Positions 7,925 to 15,799 of a DNA stretch of 29,078 nt are shown piece after piece; within the stretch, counting starts at the first letter, position 1; every line of letters begins with the position of its first letter. Both the position numbers and the translations under genes were made by a program. This DNA is from RGIG3102 sp964525015 (GTDB lineage Bacteria; Bacillota; Clostridia; Oscillospirales; Ruminococcaceae), in the NCBI GenBank assembly GCA_964525015.1, contig CAZGFY010000025.1, forward strand, positions 1 through 29,078. Direction: 5' to 3'. The notes beneath the pieces are model-generated. The model ran no database searches. It was given only the letters and a program-made list of their open reading frames with translations, and was not told where the DNA came from.

Positions 7925-7967
7925 AATAAAAACAAAAAGGAAAGGATAATTCCTTTTTGTTTTTATT
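7925..7967 (+). terminator. Intrinsic terminator after the dehydrogenase gene
   Basis: An 18-bp perfect inverted repeat (7925-7942 with 7950-7967) encloses a 7-base loop. The upper stem holds AAAAAGGAA/TTCCTTTTT and the descending arm is T-rich. It should end or reduce transcription before the permease and kinase genes, which have no obvious promoter of their own. Confidence 0.8.
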
Positions 7968-8001
7968 CATTATAAAATTTTTGAAAGGAATAGGCATTAA
8001 A

Positions 8002-8940
8002 ATGGACTTAACATTATTACTAACAGAACAGATTATAAGTATGGTATTAATTTGTGTAGCAGGATTTATTATTACAAAAATGAACCTGATTTCATCCGAT
8101 GAAAGCAGAGTTATATCAAAAATTTGCGTATATATAGTAATACCGTGCTCTCTTATAAATTCATTCCAAACAGATTTTGATGAAAGCAAAGTTTCAGGAC
8201 TTACAATTGCCTTTATATTAGCTGTTTTAATTCATGCAGTATACTTTGCAGCTGTTTATTTTTTAAGATTGATAAAAAAGCCATTAGCAATAGTAGACGA
8301 AGCGAATGCTATTTATAATAATGCAGGAAATTTATGTATTCCGATTGTAACTGGTGCACTAGGCGTTGAATATGTTTTTTATACAAGTGCATACATAGCT
8401 GTGCAAAACTTTTTAATGTGGTCGCACGGGCAAACTATTATGGGCTCTAGCGAAAAAATTAATTTAAAAAAGGTGTTTTTAAATCCTGGAATAATAGGTA
8501 TATTTATAGGCGTTACATTGTTTTTGTTAAGAATTCAAATCACAGGCCCTTTAGGAATTGCAATAAGTAATTCAGCAGCCTGTCTTGGCCCTTTATCTAT
8601 GCTTTTAATAGGAATGCTCCTTGGCGATAAAGATTTAAAAAAGATTTTCACAGATACTGCAATTTATAAAATAGTTTCAATTAGGCTAATTGCATTTCCG
8701 ATATTATCTATGATACTATTATTAGTTTCATCAAAGTTTTTAGTACATAGTGATTTAAGCAATATTTTAGTTGTTTCTCTTTTATGCACAATAGGGCCCA
8801 CTGCTTCCACTATCACACAGCTCGCACAATTATATGAGAATAAAAGGCGTAGCTATGTATCATCAGTAAACGTTGTATCAACGGTGCTTTGTGCTGTTAC
8901 AATGCCAATTATGATAGTGATATTTCAAGCGTTAGTATAA
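8002..8940 (+). CDS. AEC-family (auxin efflux carrier type) organic-acid permease
   Basis: A 312-aa membrane protein with about ten hydrophobic segments. It has the AEC pattern of two similar halves and the motif AIYNNAGNLCIPIV near residues 106-119, plus a late LLCTIGPTASTITQLAQLY segment. Bacterial AEC members include malate and malonate carriers (MleP, MdcF). An in-frame ATG at 7957 lies in the right arm of the terminator; the ATG at 8002 follows GAAAGGAA at 7983-7990 and is chosen. Its place between a hydroxyacid dehydrogenase and glycerate kinase suggests it moves a related carboxylate, either a second uptake route or export of surplus acid. Direction and substrate are unknown. Confidence 0.85.
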   Translation: MDLTLLLTEQIISMVLICVAGFIITKMNLISSDESRVISKICVYIVIPCSLINSFQTDFDESKVSGLTIAFILAVLIHAVYFAAVYFLRLIKKPLAIVDEANAIYNNAGNLCIPIVTGALGVEYVFYTSAYIAVQNFLMWSHGQTIMGSSEKINLKKVFLNPGIIGIFIGVTLFLLRIQITGPLGIAISNSAACLGPLSMLLIGMLLGDKDLKKIFTDTAIYKIVSIRLIAFPILSMILLLVSSKFLVHSDLSNILVVSLLCTIGPTASTITQLAQLYENKRRSYVSSVNVVSTVLCAVTMPIMIVIFQALV

Positions 8941-8965
8941 AAAATAGAAAGACTGGTGTATTATA

Positions 8966-10090
8966 ATGAAAGTTTTAGTAATATCCGACTCTTTTAAAGG
9001 GAGTTTAAGTAGTGAAGAAATTTCAGAAATATCAAAAGAATATATAAAAAAATATTATCCAAATAGCGAAGTAGTTGGGATACCAGTAGCCGATGGTGGC
9101 GAGGGGACAGTTGATTGCTTTTATAAGGCTATTGGTGGAGATTTAATAAAAACAAATACCACAGGGCCGTATAATGAAAAAATAGTTGCTGAATATTTAA
9201 AATTTAATGATACAGCAATTATAGAAATGGCAAAAACAGCAGGACTTCCAATGGTAATAGGAAAAGAGAATCCAAGCACAACAACAACATTCGGAGTTGG
9301 AACTCAAATACTTCACGCAATAAAAAATGGGGCAAAACATATAATTTTAGGGCTTGGTGGAAGTGCCACAAATGATTTTGGCTGTGGTGCAGCTTGCGCA
9401 CTTGGAGTTTTATTTTATAATGAAAAAGGTGAAAAATTTATTCCAACTGGAGAAAGCTTATCAAAGGTTTGCAAGATAGACATTTCTAAAGCACAGTGCT
9501 TATTACAAAATGTAAAAATAGAAGTTATGTGCGATATAGATAACCCTACCTATGGTGAAAAAGGCGCGGCATATGTTTTTGCGCCACAAAAAGGTGCGGA
9601 TAAAGATATGGTTGAGTTTTTAGATAAAGGGCTGATGAGTATCTGTGAAATTGTTAAAAAAGATTTAGGTATACAGGTTGATAATTTAGCAGGTGGTGGC
9701 GCTGCAGGTGGATTTGGCGCTGGTATGGCAGCATTTTTTAATGCTAAGCTTCGTGCTGGAATTGATGTTGTTTTAGAGATGGTTGATTTTGAAAATCATT
9801 TAAGTGGTGCTTCTTTTGTTATCACTGGTGAGGGCAGAATCGACAATCAGAGCCTAGGAGGCAAAGTGCCAATAGGTGTTTCAAGAATGGCAAAAGAAAA
9901 AAATGTGCCAGTTATAGCAATAGTGGGAATAGTTAAAGGCGATATCTCACAAGTTTATAGCGAAGGAATAACAGCAGTTTTTAACACAAACAGACAGGCA
10001 TTGCCTTTTGAAGAAATCATAAAAACAGCAAAAGAAGATTATAAAAATACATTAGAAGATGTGTTAAGGCTTATGCAAATTAAAGTTTAA
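8966..10090 (+). CDS. glxK: Glycerate kinase, GlxK/GarK type
   Basis: A 374-aa enzyme of the bacterial glycerate kinase type 1 family (usual length about 375-380). Visible family motifs are DSFKGSLSSEE (8-18), PVADGGEGTVD near 41-51, the glycine-rich LGLGGSATNDFGCG and, late in the chain, TGEGRID. Members such as E. coli GarK and GlxK phosphorylate D-glycerate to 2-phosphoglycerate with ATP, feeding lower glycolysis. It starts 25 bases after the permease gene with only a weak AGAAAG site. It completes the line hydroxypyruvate to glycerate to 2-phosphoglycerate with the dehydrogenase upstream and is the last gene of the cluster, followed by a shared terminator. Confidence 0.93.
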   Translation: MKVLVISDSFKGSLSSEEISEISKEYIKKYYPNSEVVGIPVADGGEGTVDCFYKAIGGDLIKTNTTGPYNEKIVAEYLKFNDTAIIEMAKTAGLPMVIGKENPSTTTTFGVGTQILHAIKNGAKHIILGLGGSATNDFGCGAACALGVLFYNEKGEKFIPTGESLSKVCKIDISKAQCLLQNVKIEVMCDIDNPTYGEKGAAYVFAPQKGADKDMVEFLDKGLMSICEIVKKDLGIQVDNLAGGGAAGGFGAGMAAFFNAKLRAGIDVVLEMVDFENHLSGASFVITGEGRIDNQSLGGKVPIGVSRMAKEKNVPVIAIVGIVKGDISQVYSEGITAVFNTNRQALPFEEIIKTAKEDYKNTLEDVLRLMQIKV

Positions 10091-10117
10091 TTGTGAAAAT
10101 TATAATTTATAAAATAA

Positions 10118-10150
10118 AAATGACGACTTTCTTTTTGAAAATCGTCATTT
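10118..10150. terminator. Bidirectional terminator between convergent glxK and the minus-strand operon
   Basis: AAATGACGA (10118-10126) and TCGTCATTT (10142-10150) are perfect inverted repeats. Inside, TTTC and GAAA extend the stem past one mismatch to a five-T loop. A T-run follows on the + strand (10151-10158), and an A-rich stretch on the left (10111-10120) supplies T residues on the - strand. Confidence 0.85.
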
Positions 10151-10210
10151 ATTTTTTTGTTAAAATAAGGTTTTTTATAATATAAATTAGTGAAATAAAT
10201 GTATTACGGT

Positions 10211-11128
10211 TTATTTGTTAGTGCTTTTAAAATGAGATGTTATGACTTTGTAAATTTTACGAATTGTAAATATAATTAATGATATTGTTATAATAAAAAT
10301 TAAAAGTAATATAATTAAAAATATAATATAAGGATTCCTTAGCGTACTAAAAATAGTTTGAACCCAGTTTTCGTCAATTGTGATTGCTAGTGTTTGGATA
10401 GGTATAGTATCAGATTTGTATTGATAAACTCTACTATCAATTTTAGTGAATTCTATATTACTGTTTTTAATAATAGGCATATCTTTATCAAGATATAAAT
10501 TTATTGTAATTCCACCAAAACTTTCCCACATATTTGCAGGAGAAAGATAATACTGAATAAATCCATATTTATTATTATCATCGTAATGTGGGAATCCACC
10601 AAGATTATATGTATATGAAACAGAAACCTCATATTCTTCTAAAGGCTGAAAATCCATAGAAAATAATATAGTATCAATAGTTTTGTGTGAATAAGGGCCG
10701 TATTGTTCGCTGTACTTATCATTGTATTCTTCAGTAGTTTGGCTTAAAACAATGTATTGCCAATCTTCAGTTTTGATTTCGGTGTCATAATCTAGAATAT
10801 AGCTTTCAGTTTCAAAATCAATGTTTTCATTATTTATAACAATACTAACATTACCATTATCTATATTAGGAGATAAAAACATTGAACTCGTTGTAATATT
10901 TTCATTTGTGGTATTTTTTAGAGTATATATAGCGTTTATATTTGCTTTAGTGCCTTGAATAGTTATATCTAGCACTTCGTATAAAACAGCAATTGAATCA
11001 TTTTTTTCAAAAGTTATATCAGAAGATATATCAGATTCATATGGTGATGCCATATTAGCGTAAACTATATTAGGCGAAAATAAAGTGAATAAAAAAATGA
11101 AAGCAAAAATTATATTAAGTTTTTTCAT
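10211..11128 (-). CDS. Exported protein with C-terminal membrane anchor, function unknown
   Basis: I do not recognise this 305-aa protein with confidence. Residues 1-24 are a signal peptide ending VYA, the mature chain opens NMASPYES, and residues about 268-292 are a single hydrophobic helix followed by a short basic tail. It would therefore sit outside the cell, held by its C-terminus. The ectodomain is rich in alternating polar/hydrophobic stretches (DITIQGTKANINAIYTLKNT) and looks beta-rich. It recalls Firmicute surface proteins in which an adhesin-like beta domain precedes a single helix, but no named domain is claimed. It begins 18 bases after the small membrane gene and is likely in one transcript with fhs. 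Confidence 0.7.
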   Translation of the reverse strand: MKKLNIIFAFIFLFTLFSPNIVYANMASPYESDISSDITFEKNDSIAVLYEVLDITIQGTKANINAIYTLKNTTNENITTSSMFLSPNIDNGNVSIVINNENIDFETESYILDYDTEIKTEDWQYIVLSQTTEEYNDKYSEQYGPYSHKTIDTILFSMDFQPLEEYEVSVSYTYNLGGFPHYDDNNKYGFIQYYLSPANMWESFGGITINLYLDKDMPIIKNSNIEFTKIDSRVYQYKSDTIPIQTLAITIDENWVQTIFSTLRNPYIIFLIILLLIFIITISLIIFTIRKIYKVITSHFKSTNK

Positions 11129-11146
11129 AAGTATTAATCACCAATT

Positions 11147-11365
11147 TTATAAAAATAGAAAAATTATAGAGTATACTGCACTTAAAATTCCTAAAATAAT
11201 AATATAACTTTTAGGATTTGCAAAATTAAGACCTAGACCTTTTCTCATTCTGTTTTTTGAATATTTTGGAACGATGATGTTTGAATCTTTTTTATTAAAA
11301 TAAAAAACAGGATTTGTTTTTTCATAAAATTCATAAATTTCAGTATTTGTAAATTTTCTTTTCAT
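11147..11365 (-). CDS. Small membrane protein, 72 aa, unknown function
   Basis: The start used is the ATG at 11365, which begins MKRKFTNTEIYEFYEKTNPV and follows AGAAAGGA on the minus strand; a longer reading from 11431 would run through an intercistronic hairpin. The N-terminal 45 residues are polar and basic (PKYSKNRMRKG), and the last 20 (IIILGILSAVYSIIFLFL) form one membrane helix ending at the C-terminus, so it looks like a tail-anchored cytoplasmic protein. It sits between fhs and the 305-aa exported protein in the same direction. No family is recognised. Confidence 0.62.
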   Translation of the reverse strand: MKRKFTNTEIYEFYEKTNPVFYFNKKDSNIIVPKYSKNRMRKGLGLNFANPKSYIIILGILSAVYSIIFLFL

Positions 11366-11394
11366 AATATAATTAATCCTTTCTATATAATTTA

Positions 11395-11430
11395 TGCTTT
11401 TAGCACACCAATTATAGCGAGCTAAAAGCA
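11395..11430 (-). repeat. 10-bp perfect hairpin between fhs and the small membrane gene
   Basis: TGCTTTTAGC (11395-11404) and GCTAAAAGCA (11421-11430) are perfect inverted repeats around a 16-base spacer, 12 bases from the fhs stop. No T-run follows on the minus strand. It may be a 3'-stabilising or processing hairpin that separates highly expressed fhs from the genes behind it; that role is inferred. Confidence 0.55.
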
Positions 11431-11441
11431 CAAAATTAAAA

Positions 11442-13109
11442 TTAGAATAAACCAGTTATTTTTCCATCATCATCGATATCGATATTTAAAGCAGCAGGAA
11501 CTTTTGGAAGTCCTGGCATTGTCATAATATCACCCATAACAACAACTGCAAATCCAGCACCAGCAGAAAGACGGATTTCGCGAACATTCATAGAAAATCC
11601 AGTTGGTGCAGCTAGTAAAGATGCATTATCTGAGAATGAATATTGAGTTTTAGCAATACAGATTTTTAGATTATTATATCCATATTCTTCTAAAAGTTTT
11701 ATAGTATTTAGGCTTGATTTTGAGAATGTAACATCATTTGCACGATAAATTTTTGTGCAAACAGCCTTGATTTTTTCTTTAATACTCATACTATCATCAT
11801 AAGTGAATGTGATTTTAGCATTTTCATCTAAAACATCAAGAACCTTAGTTGCTAAATCTTTTCCACCTTCACTACCTTTTGCAAAAACTTCACTTAGCGA
11901 GCAAGGTGTGTTTAGTTTTTCACAGAAATCCATAACTAAATCTTGCTCGGATTTTGTATCAGTTGGGAAACTATTTAACGCAACCACACAAGGAAGATTG
12001 AAATTATCCTTAACGTTTTCAATGTGGCGTTTTAGATTTTCAAGCCCTTTTTCTAGCTGTGTAAGATTTTCAGTTCCAAGCTCGTCTTTTTTAGCTCCAC
12101 CGTGGTGTTTTAAAGCTCTAATAGTTGCAACGATAACAACGGCAGATGGGGTTAAATCATTCATATTGCATTTAATATCAAGGAACTTTTCAGCACCTAA
12201 ATCAGCACCAAATCCAGCTTCTGTGATAACATAATCACATAGCTGAGAGCCAAGTTTTGTTGCGATAACGCTGTTGCATCCGTGTGCTATATTTGCAAAA
12301 GGTCCACCGTGGATTAAGCAAGGCGTGTGCTCTAAAGTTTGCACTAAATTTGGATTTATAGCTTCTTTTAGTAATGCAGCAAGTGCACCCTGACAGCCTA
12401 ATTGTTTCACTGTTACAGGCTCGTTTTTAAATGTGTAGCCCACAACTATTTTTGAAAGACGTTCTTTTAAATCTGAAAGCGAACTTGCAAGACAGAAAAT
12501 AGCCATAATTTCACTTGCAACAGTTATATCAAAGCCATCTTCTCTAGGTGTTCCATTAATTCTTCCACCAAGTCCGTCAGTTATAAAGCGAAGCTGTCTA
12601 TCATTCATATCAACACAGCGTTTCCAAGAAATTCTGCGTGGGTCGATATTTAATTGATTTCCTTGATAGATATGATTATCAATTAAAGCAGCTAAAAGAT
12701 TATTAGCAGCGCCAATTGCGTGTAAATCTCCAGTGAAATGAAGATTTATATCTTCCATTGGAACAACTTGAGCATAACCACCACCAGCTGCACCACCTTT
12801 CATTCCAAAAACAGGCCCAAGACTTGGCTCTCTTAAAGCTAGGATAACATCTTTTCCAAGGTCTTTTAATGAATCGGCAAGACCGATACTAGTTGTTGTT
12901 TTGCCCTCTCCGGCAGGAGTTGGGTTTATAGCTGTAACTAGGATTAATTTGCCGTTTTTGTTTTCTAAGGATTTAGTTTTAGTAATATCAATTTTTGCCT
13001 TATAGTTTCCATACTGACTAATATTATCGTATGAAAGACCTATGTTTTGAGCAATTTGAGTTATAGGAAGCATATTTGCACTTTGAGCGATTTCGATATC
13101 TGTTTTCAT
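11442..13109 (-). CDS. fhs: Formate-tetrahydrofolate ligase
   Basis: A 555-aa ATP-dependent ligase joining formate to tetrahydrofolate to give 10-formyl-THF, the entry of formate into the folate one-carbon pool and the first THF step of the Wood-Ljungdahl methyl branch. Length and order fit the family: P-loop TPAGEGKTT at 64-72, REPSLGPVFGMKGGAAGGGYAQ near 93-114, HFTGD near 128-132, and a strongly conserved C-terminus with GAGFAVVVMGDIMTMPGLP. The ATG at 13109 follows GAAAGGA and a good minus-strand promoter. It heads an apparent three-gene transcript. Other acetogenesis genes are not in the window, so its use in acetogenesis versus purine/serine metabolism cannot be decided. Confidence 0.98.
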   Translation of the reverse strand: MKTDIEIAQSANMLPITQIAQNIGLSYDNISQYGNYKAKIDITKTKSLENKNGKLILVTAINPTPAGEGKTTTSIGLADSLKDLGKDVILALREPSLGPVFGMKGGAAGGGYAQVVPMEDINLHFTGDLHAIGAANNLLAALIDNHIYQGNQLNIDPRRISWKRCVDMNDRQLRFITDGLGGRINGTPREDGFDITVASEIMAIFCLASSLSDLKERLSKIVVGYTFKNEPVTVKQLGCQGALAALLKEAINPNLVQTLEHTPCLIHGGPFANIAHGCNSVIATKLGSQLCDYVITEAGFGADLGAEKFLDIKCNMNDLTPSAVVIVATIRALKHHGGAKKDELGTENLTQLEKGLENLKRHIENVKDNFNLPCVVALNSFPTDTKSEQDLVMDFCEKLNTPCSLSEVFAKGSEGGKDLATKVLDVLDENAKITFTYDDSMSIKEKIKAVCTKIYRANDVTFSKSSLNTIKLLEEYGYNNLKICIAKTQYSFSDNASLLAAPTGFSMNVREIRLSAGAGFAVVVMGDIMTMPGLPKVPAALNIDIDDDGKITGLF

Positions 13110-13147
13110 AAAAATTATAATTCCTTTCAGATGTTTTAATTAATTTT

Positions 13148-13176
13148 ATTATATACAATATTATCATTTATGTAAA
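13148..13176 (-). promoter_or_regulatory. Sigma-A type promoter for fhs
   Basis: Read on the minus strand, TTTACA (13176-13171) is followed after 17 bases by TATAAT (13153-13148). The -10 ends 38 bases before the fhs ATG, so the leader is short and leaves no room for a riboswitch. Confidence 0.75.
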
Positions 13177-13297
13177 TAAGATAAAATAAAAATATTAAAA
13201 TTAGAGTATCTTGAATGTTTTTTTATCTTAAATAGCGAAAAATATTAAAAAAATGTAAGTTTTTGTAATTATTTACAATAAAATATAACCCTTTGTA

Positions 13298-13327
13298 TTG
13301 TAATGAATAGTATAAATATGGTATAAT
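13298..13327 (+). promoter_or_regulatory. Promoter with extended -10 for the cysteine desulfurase-thiI-cinA operon
   Basis: TATAAT (13322-13327) is preceded by TG at 13319-13320 with one intervening base, an extended -10. A weaker -35, TTGTAA (13298-13303), is 18 bases upstream. It is divergent from the fhs promoter within the same 292-base gap. Confidence 0.65.
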
Positions 13328-13329
13328 TT

Positions 13330-13367
13330 TATAGATTATGTTTTGCTACTTAATAATGTAATCTATA
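13330..13367 (+). repeat. 9-bp inverted repeat in the leader of the cysteine desulfurase gene
   Basis: TATAGATTA (13330-13338) is perfectly inverted as TAATCTATA (13359-13367) across a 20-base spacer. The left arm begins about where transcription should start from the TATAAT at 13322. It may be an operator dyad at the start site or a leader RNA hairpin. Confidence 0.5.
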
Positions 13368-13401
13368 AAAAGCGTTTAAAAAAACAAAGGGTGATAAATA
13401 A

Positions 13402-14550
13402 ATGATATATCTTGATAATGCTGCTACCACTAGAATTGATAATAAGGTGAGTGAGGAGATTTTTAATAGTTTAAAAACAGAATTCGCAAACCCATCTTCA
13501 TTATATTCAATTGGTGCAAAGGCTGAATTTGAGATTTTTAAAGCAAGGAAAACTATTGCAAATGCAATAAACTCAAAAGAAGAAGAGATATACTTTTCTT
13601 CATGTGCAAGTGAGAGTAATAATATATTAATTTACGGGCTTTCATTAGCAAGAAAAAATAGGGGCAAAAAAATAATATTAACAGGATATGAGCACCCTTC
13701 AGTTACAAATCCATTTAATTTTTTAAAAGAAGAAGGATTTGAAGTGATAACAATAATGCCAAAAAGTGATGGAAATATTGATATTGAGGAAATAATAGAT
13801 AATGTTGATAAAAGCACAATATTAGTTAGCTCTATGTTTGTTAACAATGAAACTGGTGCAAAAATTGATATAGAAAAATTAGCTAAAAAAATAAAAGAAA
13901 AAAATCCACTAACTATTTTTCATTCGGATATAGTGCAAGGGTTTTTAAAATATAAAATCGACACTCAAAAAATTAAAGTTGATGCATTATCTTTTTCAGG
14001 TCATAAAATTAATACGCCAAAAGGTGTGGGTGGATTTTATTTGAGAAAAGGGGTTAATATAAAGCCAGTTTTTCTAGGTGGAAATCAAGAAAAAGGCCTA
14101 AGAGCAGGGACTGAAAATATTCATTACATAAAAGGTTTAAGTGTTGCAGTTAATATTCATAATAAAAATATGCTTACAGAGATAAGAAAATACACTCAGC
14201 TTAAAAATTATCTTTTAGAAAAATTATCAAGCTTTGATAATATTATTATAAATTCTCCAGATAATGCAGCACCATATATAGTGAATTTTGCTTTTTTAGG
14301 ATATAAAAGTGAAACACTACTTCACTTTTTAGAAAGTAAAGAAATTTATGTATCATCAGGCTCTTCTTGCAGTAAAGGGGCAAAGAGCCACACTTTAAAA
14401 AGTATGGGATTATCAGATGAAATAATAGATTCTTCACTAAGGGTGAGTTTTGATAAAAATACAGAGTTTAGCGATATAGATAATTTGATTTTAGAGCTTA
14501 TAAATGCAAAAGAAAAACTGCAAAAAATAAAATTGAAAACAACTGTTTAA
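13402..14550 (+). CDS. Cysteine desulfurase, NifZ-like, partner of ThiI
   Basis: A 382-aa PLP enzyme of the NifS/IscS group that takes sulfur from cysteine as an enzyme persulfide. Family landmarks are the N-terminal MIYLDNAATTR, PLP lysine Lys202 in SFSGHK, GGNQEKGLRAGTEN, and the catalytic Cys323 in SSGSSCSKG. The start follows AAAGGGTG. It is immediately followed (20 bases) by thiI. In Bacillus subtilis the dedicated desulfurase NifZ sits beside thiI and supplies sulfur for 4-thiouridine in tRNA, so that role is inferred here in preference to general Fe-S assembly; no isc or suf scaffold gene is adjacent. Confidence 0.92.
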   Translation: MIYLDNAATTRIDNKVSEEIFNSLKTEFANPSSLYSIGAKAEFEIFKARKTIANAINSKEEEIYFSSCASESNNILIYGLSLARKNRGKKIILTGYEHPSVTNPFNFLKEEGFEVITIMPKSDGNIDIEEIIDNVDKSTILVSSMFVNNETGAKIDIEKLAKKIKEKNPLTIFHSDIVQGFLKYKIDTQKIKVDALSFSGHKINTPKGVGGFYLRKGVNIKPVFLGGNQEKGLRAGTENIHYIKGLSVAVNIHNKNMLTEIRKYTQLKNYLLEKLSSFDNIIINSPDNAAPYIVNFAFLGYKSETLLHFLESKEIYVSSGSSCSKGAKSHTLKSMGLSDEIIDSSLRVSFDKNTEFSDIDNLILELINAKEKLQKIKLKTTV

Positions 14551-14570
14551 AAGGAAAAGGTATATAAAAT

Positions 14571-15755
14571 ATGAAACAATTAATAATTTGCTATCTTGGA
14601 GAGGTAGTTTTAAAGGGGCTTAATAAATCAAGTTTTGAAGCTCAGATAATGAAAGCGATTCGCCAGAGAGTTAAAAATCTTGGGGAATTTAAAATATATA
14701 AATCCCAAAGCGTTATATACGTTGAGCCGATAGATGAATTTTGCGATATCGATACAGCCTATGATAAAATAAGAAAAATATTCGGTATTGCAACGATTAG
14801 TAAGGCAGTTGTGGTAAAAAAAGATTTTGAAGAGATTACAAACACTGTTTTAGAAAGTTTTTCAGATGTTTTAGAAAATACAAAAACCTTTAAGGTGGTA
14901 GCTAGAAGAAGTGATAAAAACTTTGGTATGACTTCAACTGAAATTGCAAGAGAATTAGGTGGAAGAATTTTATCAAAGCATTATCATTTAAAAGTTGATG
15001 TTCATAATCCACAAACAACTGTTATGGTTGAAATAAGAGAAACAGCAGCATATGTTCATTTAGGAAAGCAAAAAGCTGCTGGGGGTATGCCTGTTTCTTC
15101 TTCAGGAAAAGCAGCATTAATGCTAAGTGGTGGTATAGATTCACCAGTTGCAGCTTATATGATGGCAAAAAGGGGATTAGCTTTAATGTCGGTTCATTTT
15201 GCATCACCGCCATACACAAGCGAAAGAGCAAAACAAAAGGTTGTATCTCTTTGTGAAAAACTAGTTGATTACACAGGGAAAATGCCGTTGTTAATAGTTG
15301 AGTTTACAGAAGTTCAAGAATATATAAGAGATAACGGCGTGCCAGAATTATTCACTGTGCTTATGAGAAGAAGTATGATGAGAATAACTGAAATTTTAAG
15401 CGATAGATATGGCGCAGGGGCAATTGTTACTGGGGAAAGCCTTGCACAGGTTGCATCTCAAACATTGAGTGCTATAAGAGCTACAAATCAAAGCGTTGAT
15501 ATTCCAATTCTTCGCCCACTTATAGGAATGGATAAAACTGAAATAGTTGCAATATCAAGAGAGATAGACACATACGAAACTTCGATTTTACCATATGAAG
15601 ATTGCTGTACTATATTTACTCCAGCACATCCAAAAACAAAGCCAAAAATGGAAGAGATTCTAGGGGCAGAAGAAAAAATGGATATGCAAAAATTACTAGA
15701 GCTTGAAAATAAGGCAATGGATAATATAGAGAGAATTTTTATTGATATAGAGTAA
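14571..15755 (+). CDS. thiI: tRNA 4-thiouridine synthetase ThiI (no rhodanese domain)
   Basis: A 394-aa tRNA sulfurtransferase that adenylates U8 of tRNA and inserts sulfur; the family also serves thiazole synthesis in some bacteria. Order is an N-terminal ferredoxin-like plus THUMP domain (about 1-170), then the PP-loop ATPase with SGGIDS at 186-191. A late cysteine pair, YEDCCTIFTPAHPKT, contains the position equivalent to the conserved catalytic-disulfide Cys of E. coli ThiI. The chain stops there and lacks the C-terminal rhodanese domain, the usual Firmicute form that depends on the neighbouring desulfurase. The start has AAAAGGAAAAGG upstream, and the gene lies 20 bases after the desulfurase. 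Confidence 0.96.
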   Translation: MKQLIICYLGEVVLKGLNKSSFEAQIMKAIRQRVKNLGEFKIYKSQSVIYVEPIDEFCDIDTAYDKIRKIFGIATISKAVVVKKDFEEITNTVLESFSDVLENTKTFKVVARRSDKNFGMTSTEIARELGGRILSKHYHLKVDVHNPQTTVMVEIRETAAYVHLGKQKAAGGMPVSSSGKAALMLSGGIDSPVAAYMMAKRGLALMSVHFASPPYTSERAKQKVVSLCEKLVDYTGKMPLLIVEFTEVQEYIRDNGVPELFTVLMRRSMMRITEILSDRYGAGAIVTGESLAQVASQTLSAIRATNQSVDIPILRPLIGMDKTEIVAISREIDTYETSILPYEDCCTIFTPAHPKTKPKMEEILGAEEKMDMQKLLELENKAMDNIERIFIDIE

Positions 15756-15799
15756 TTTTATGTAAAATTAAAGAGAAAAAAGAGGGAAGGAAAAAAGAA

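Noticed and set aside
7957..8001. Longer N-terminus for the AEC permease
   Set aside because: The extra 15 codons are encoded by the right arm of the upstream terminator and its flank, and a better ribosome binding site precedes 8002.
11803..12234. 143-aa + strand frame inside fhs
   Set aside because: It lies wholly antisense to a highly conserved part of fhs and is Ser/Phe-rich, a typical shadow frame.
13110..13147. Folate or other riboswitch before fhs
   Set aside because: The leader from the recognised promoter is under 40 bases, too short for any known riboswitch.
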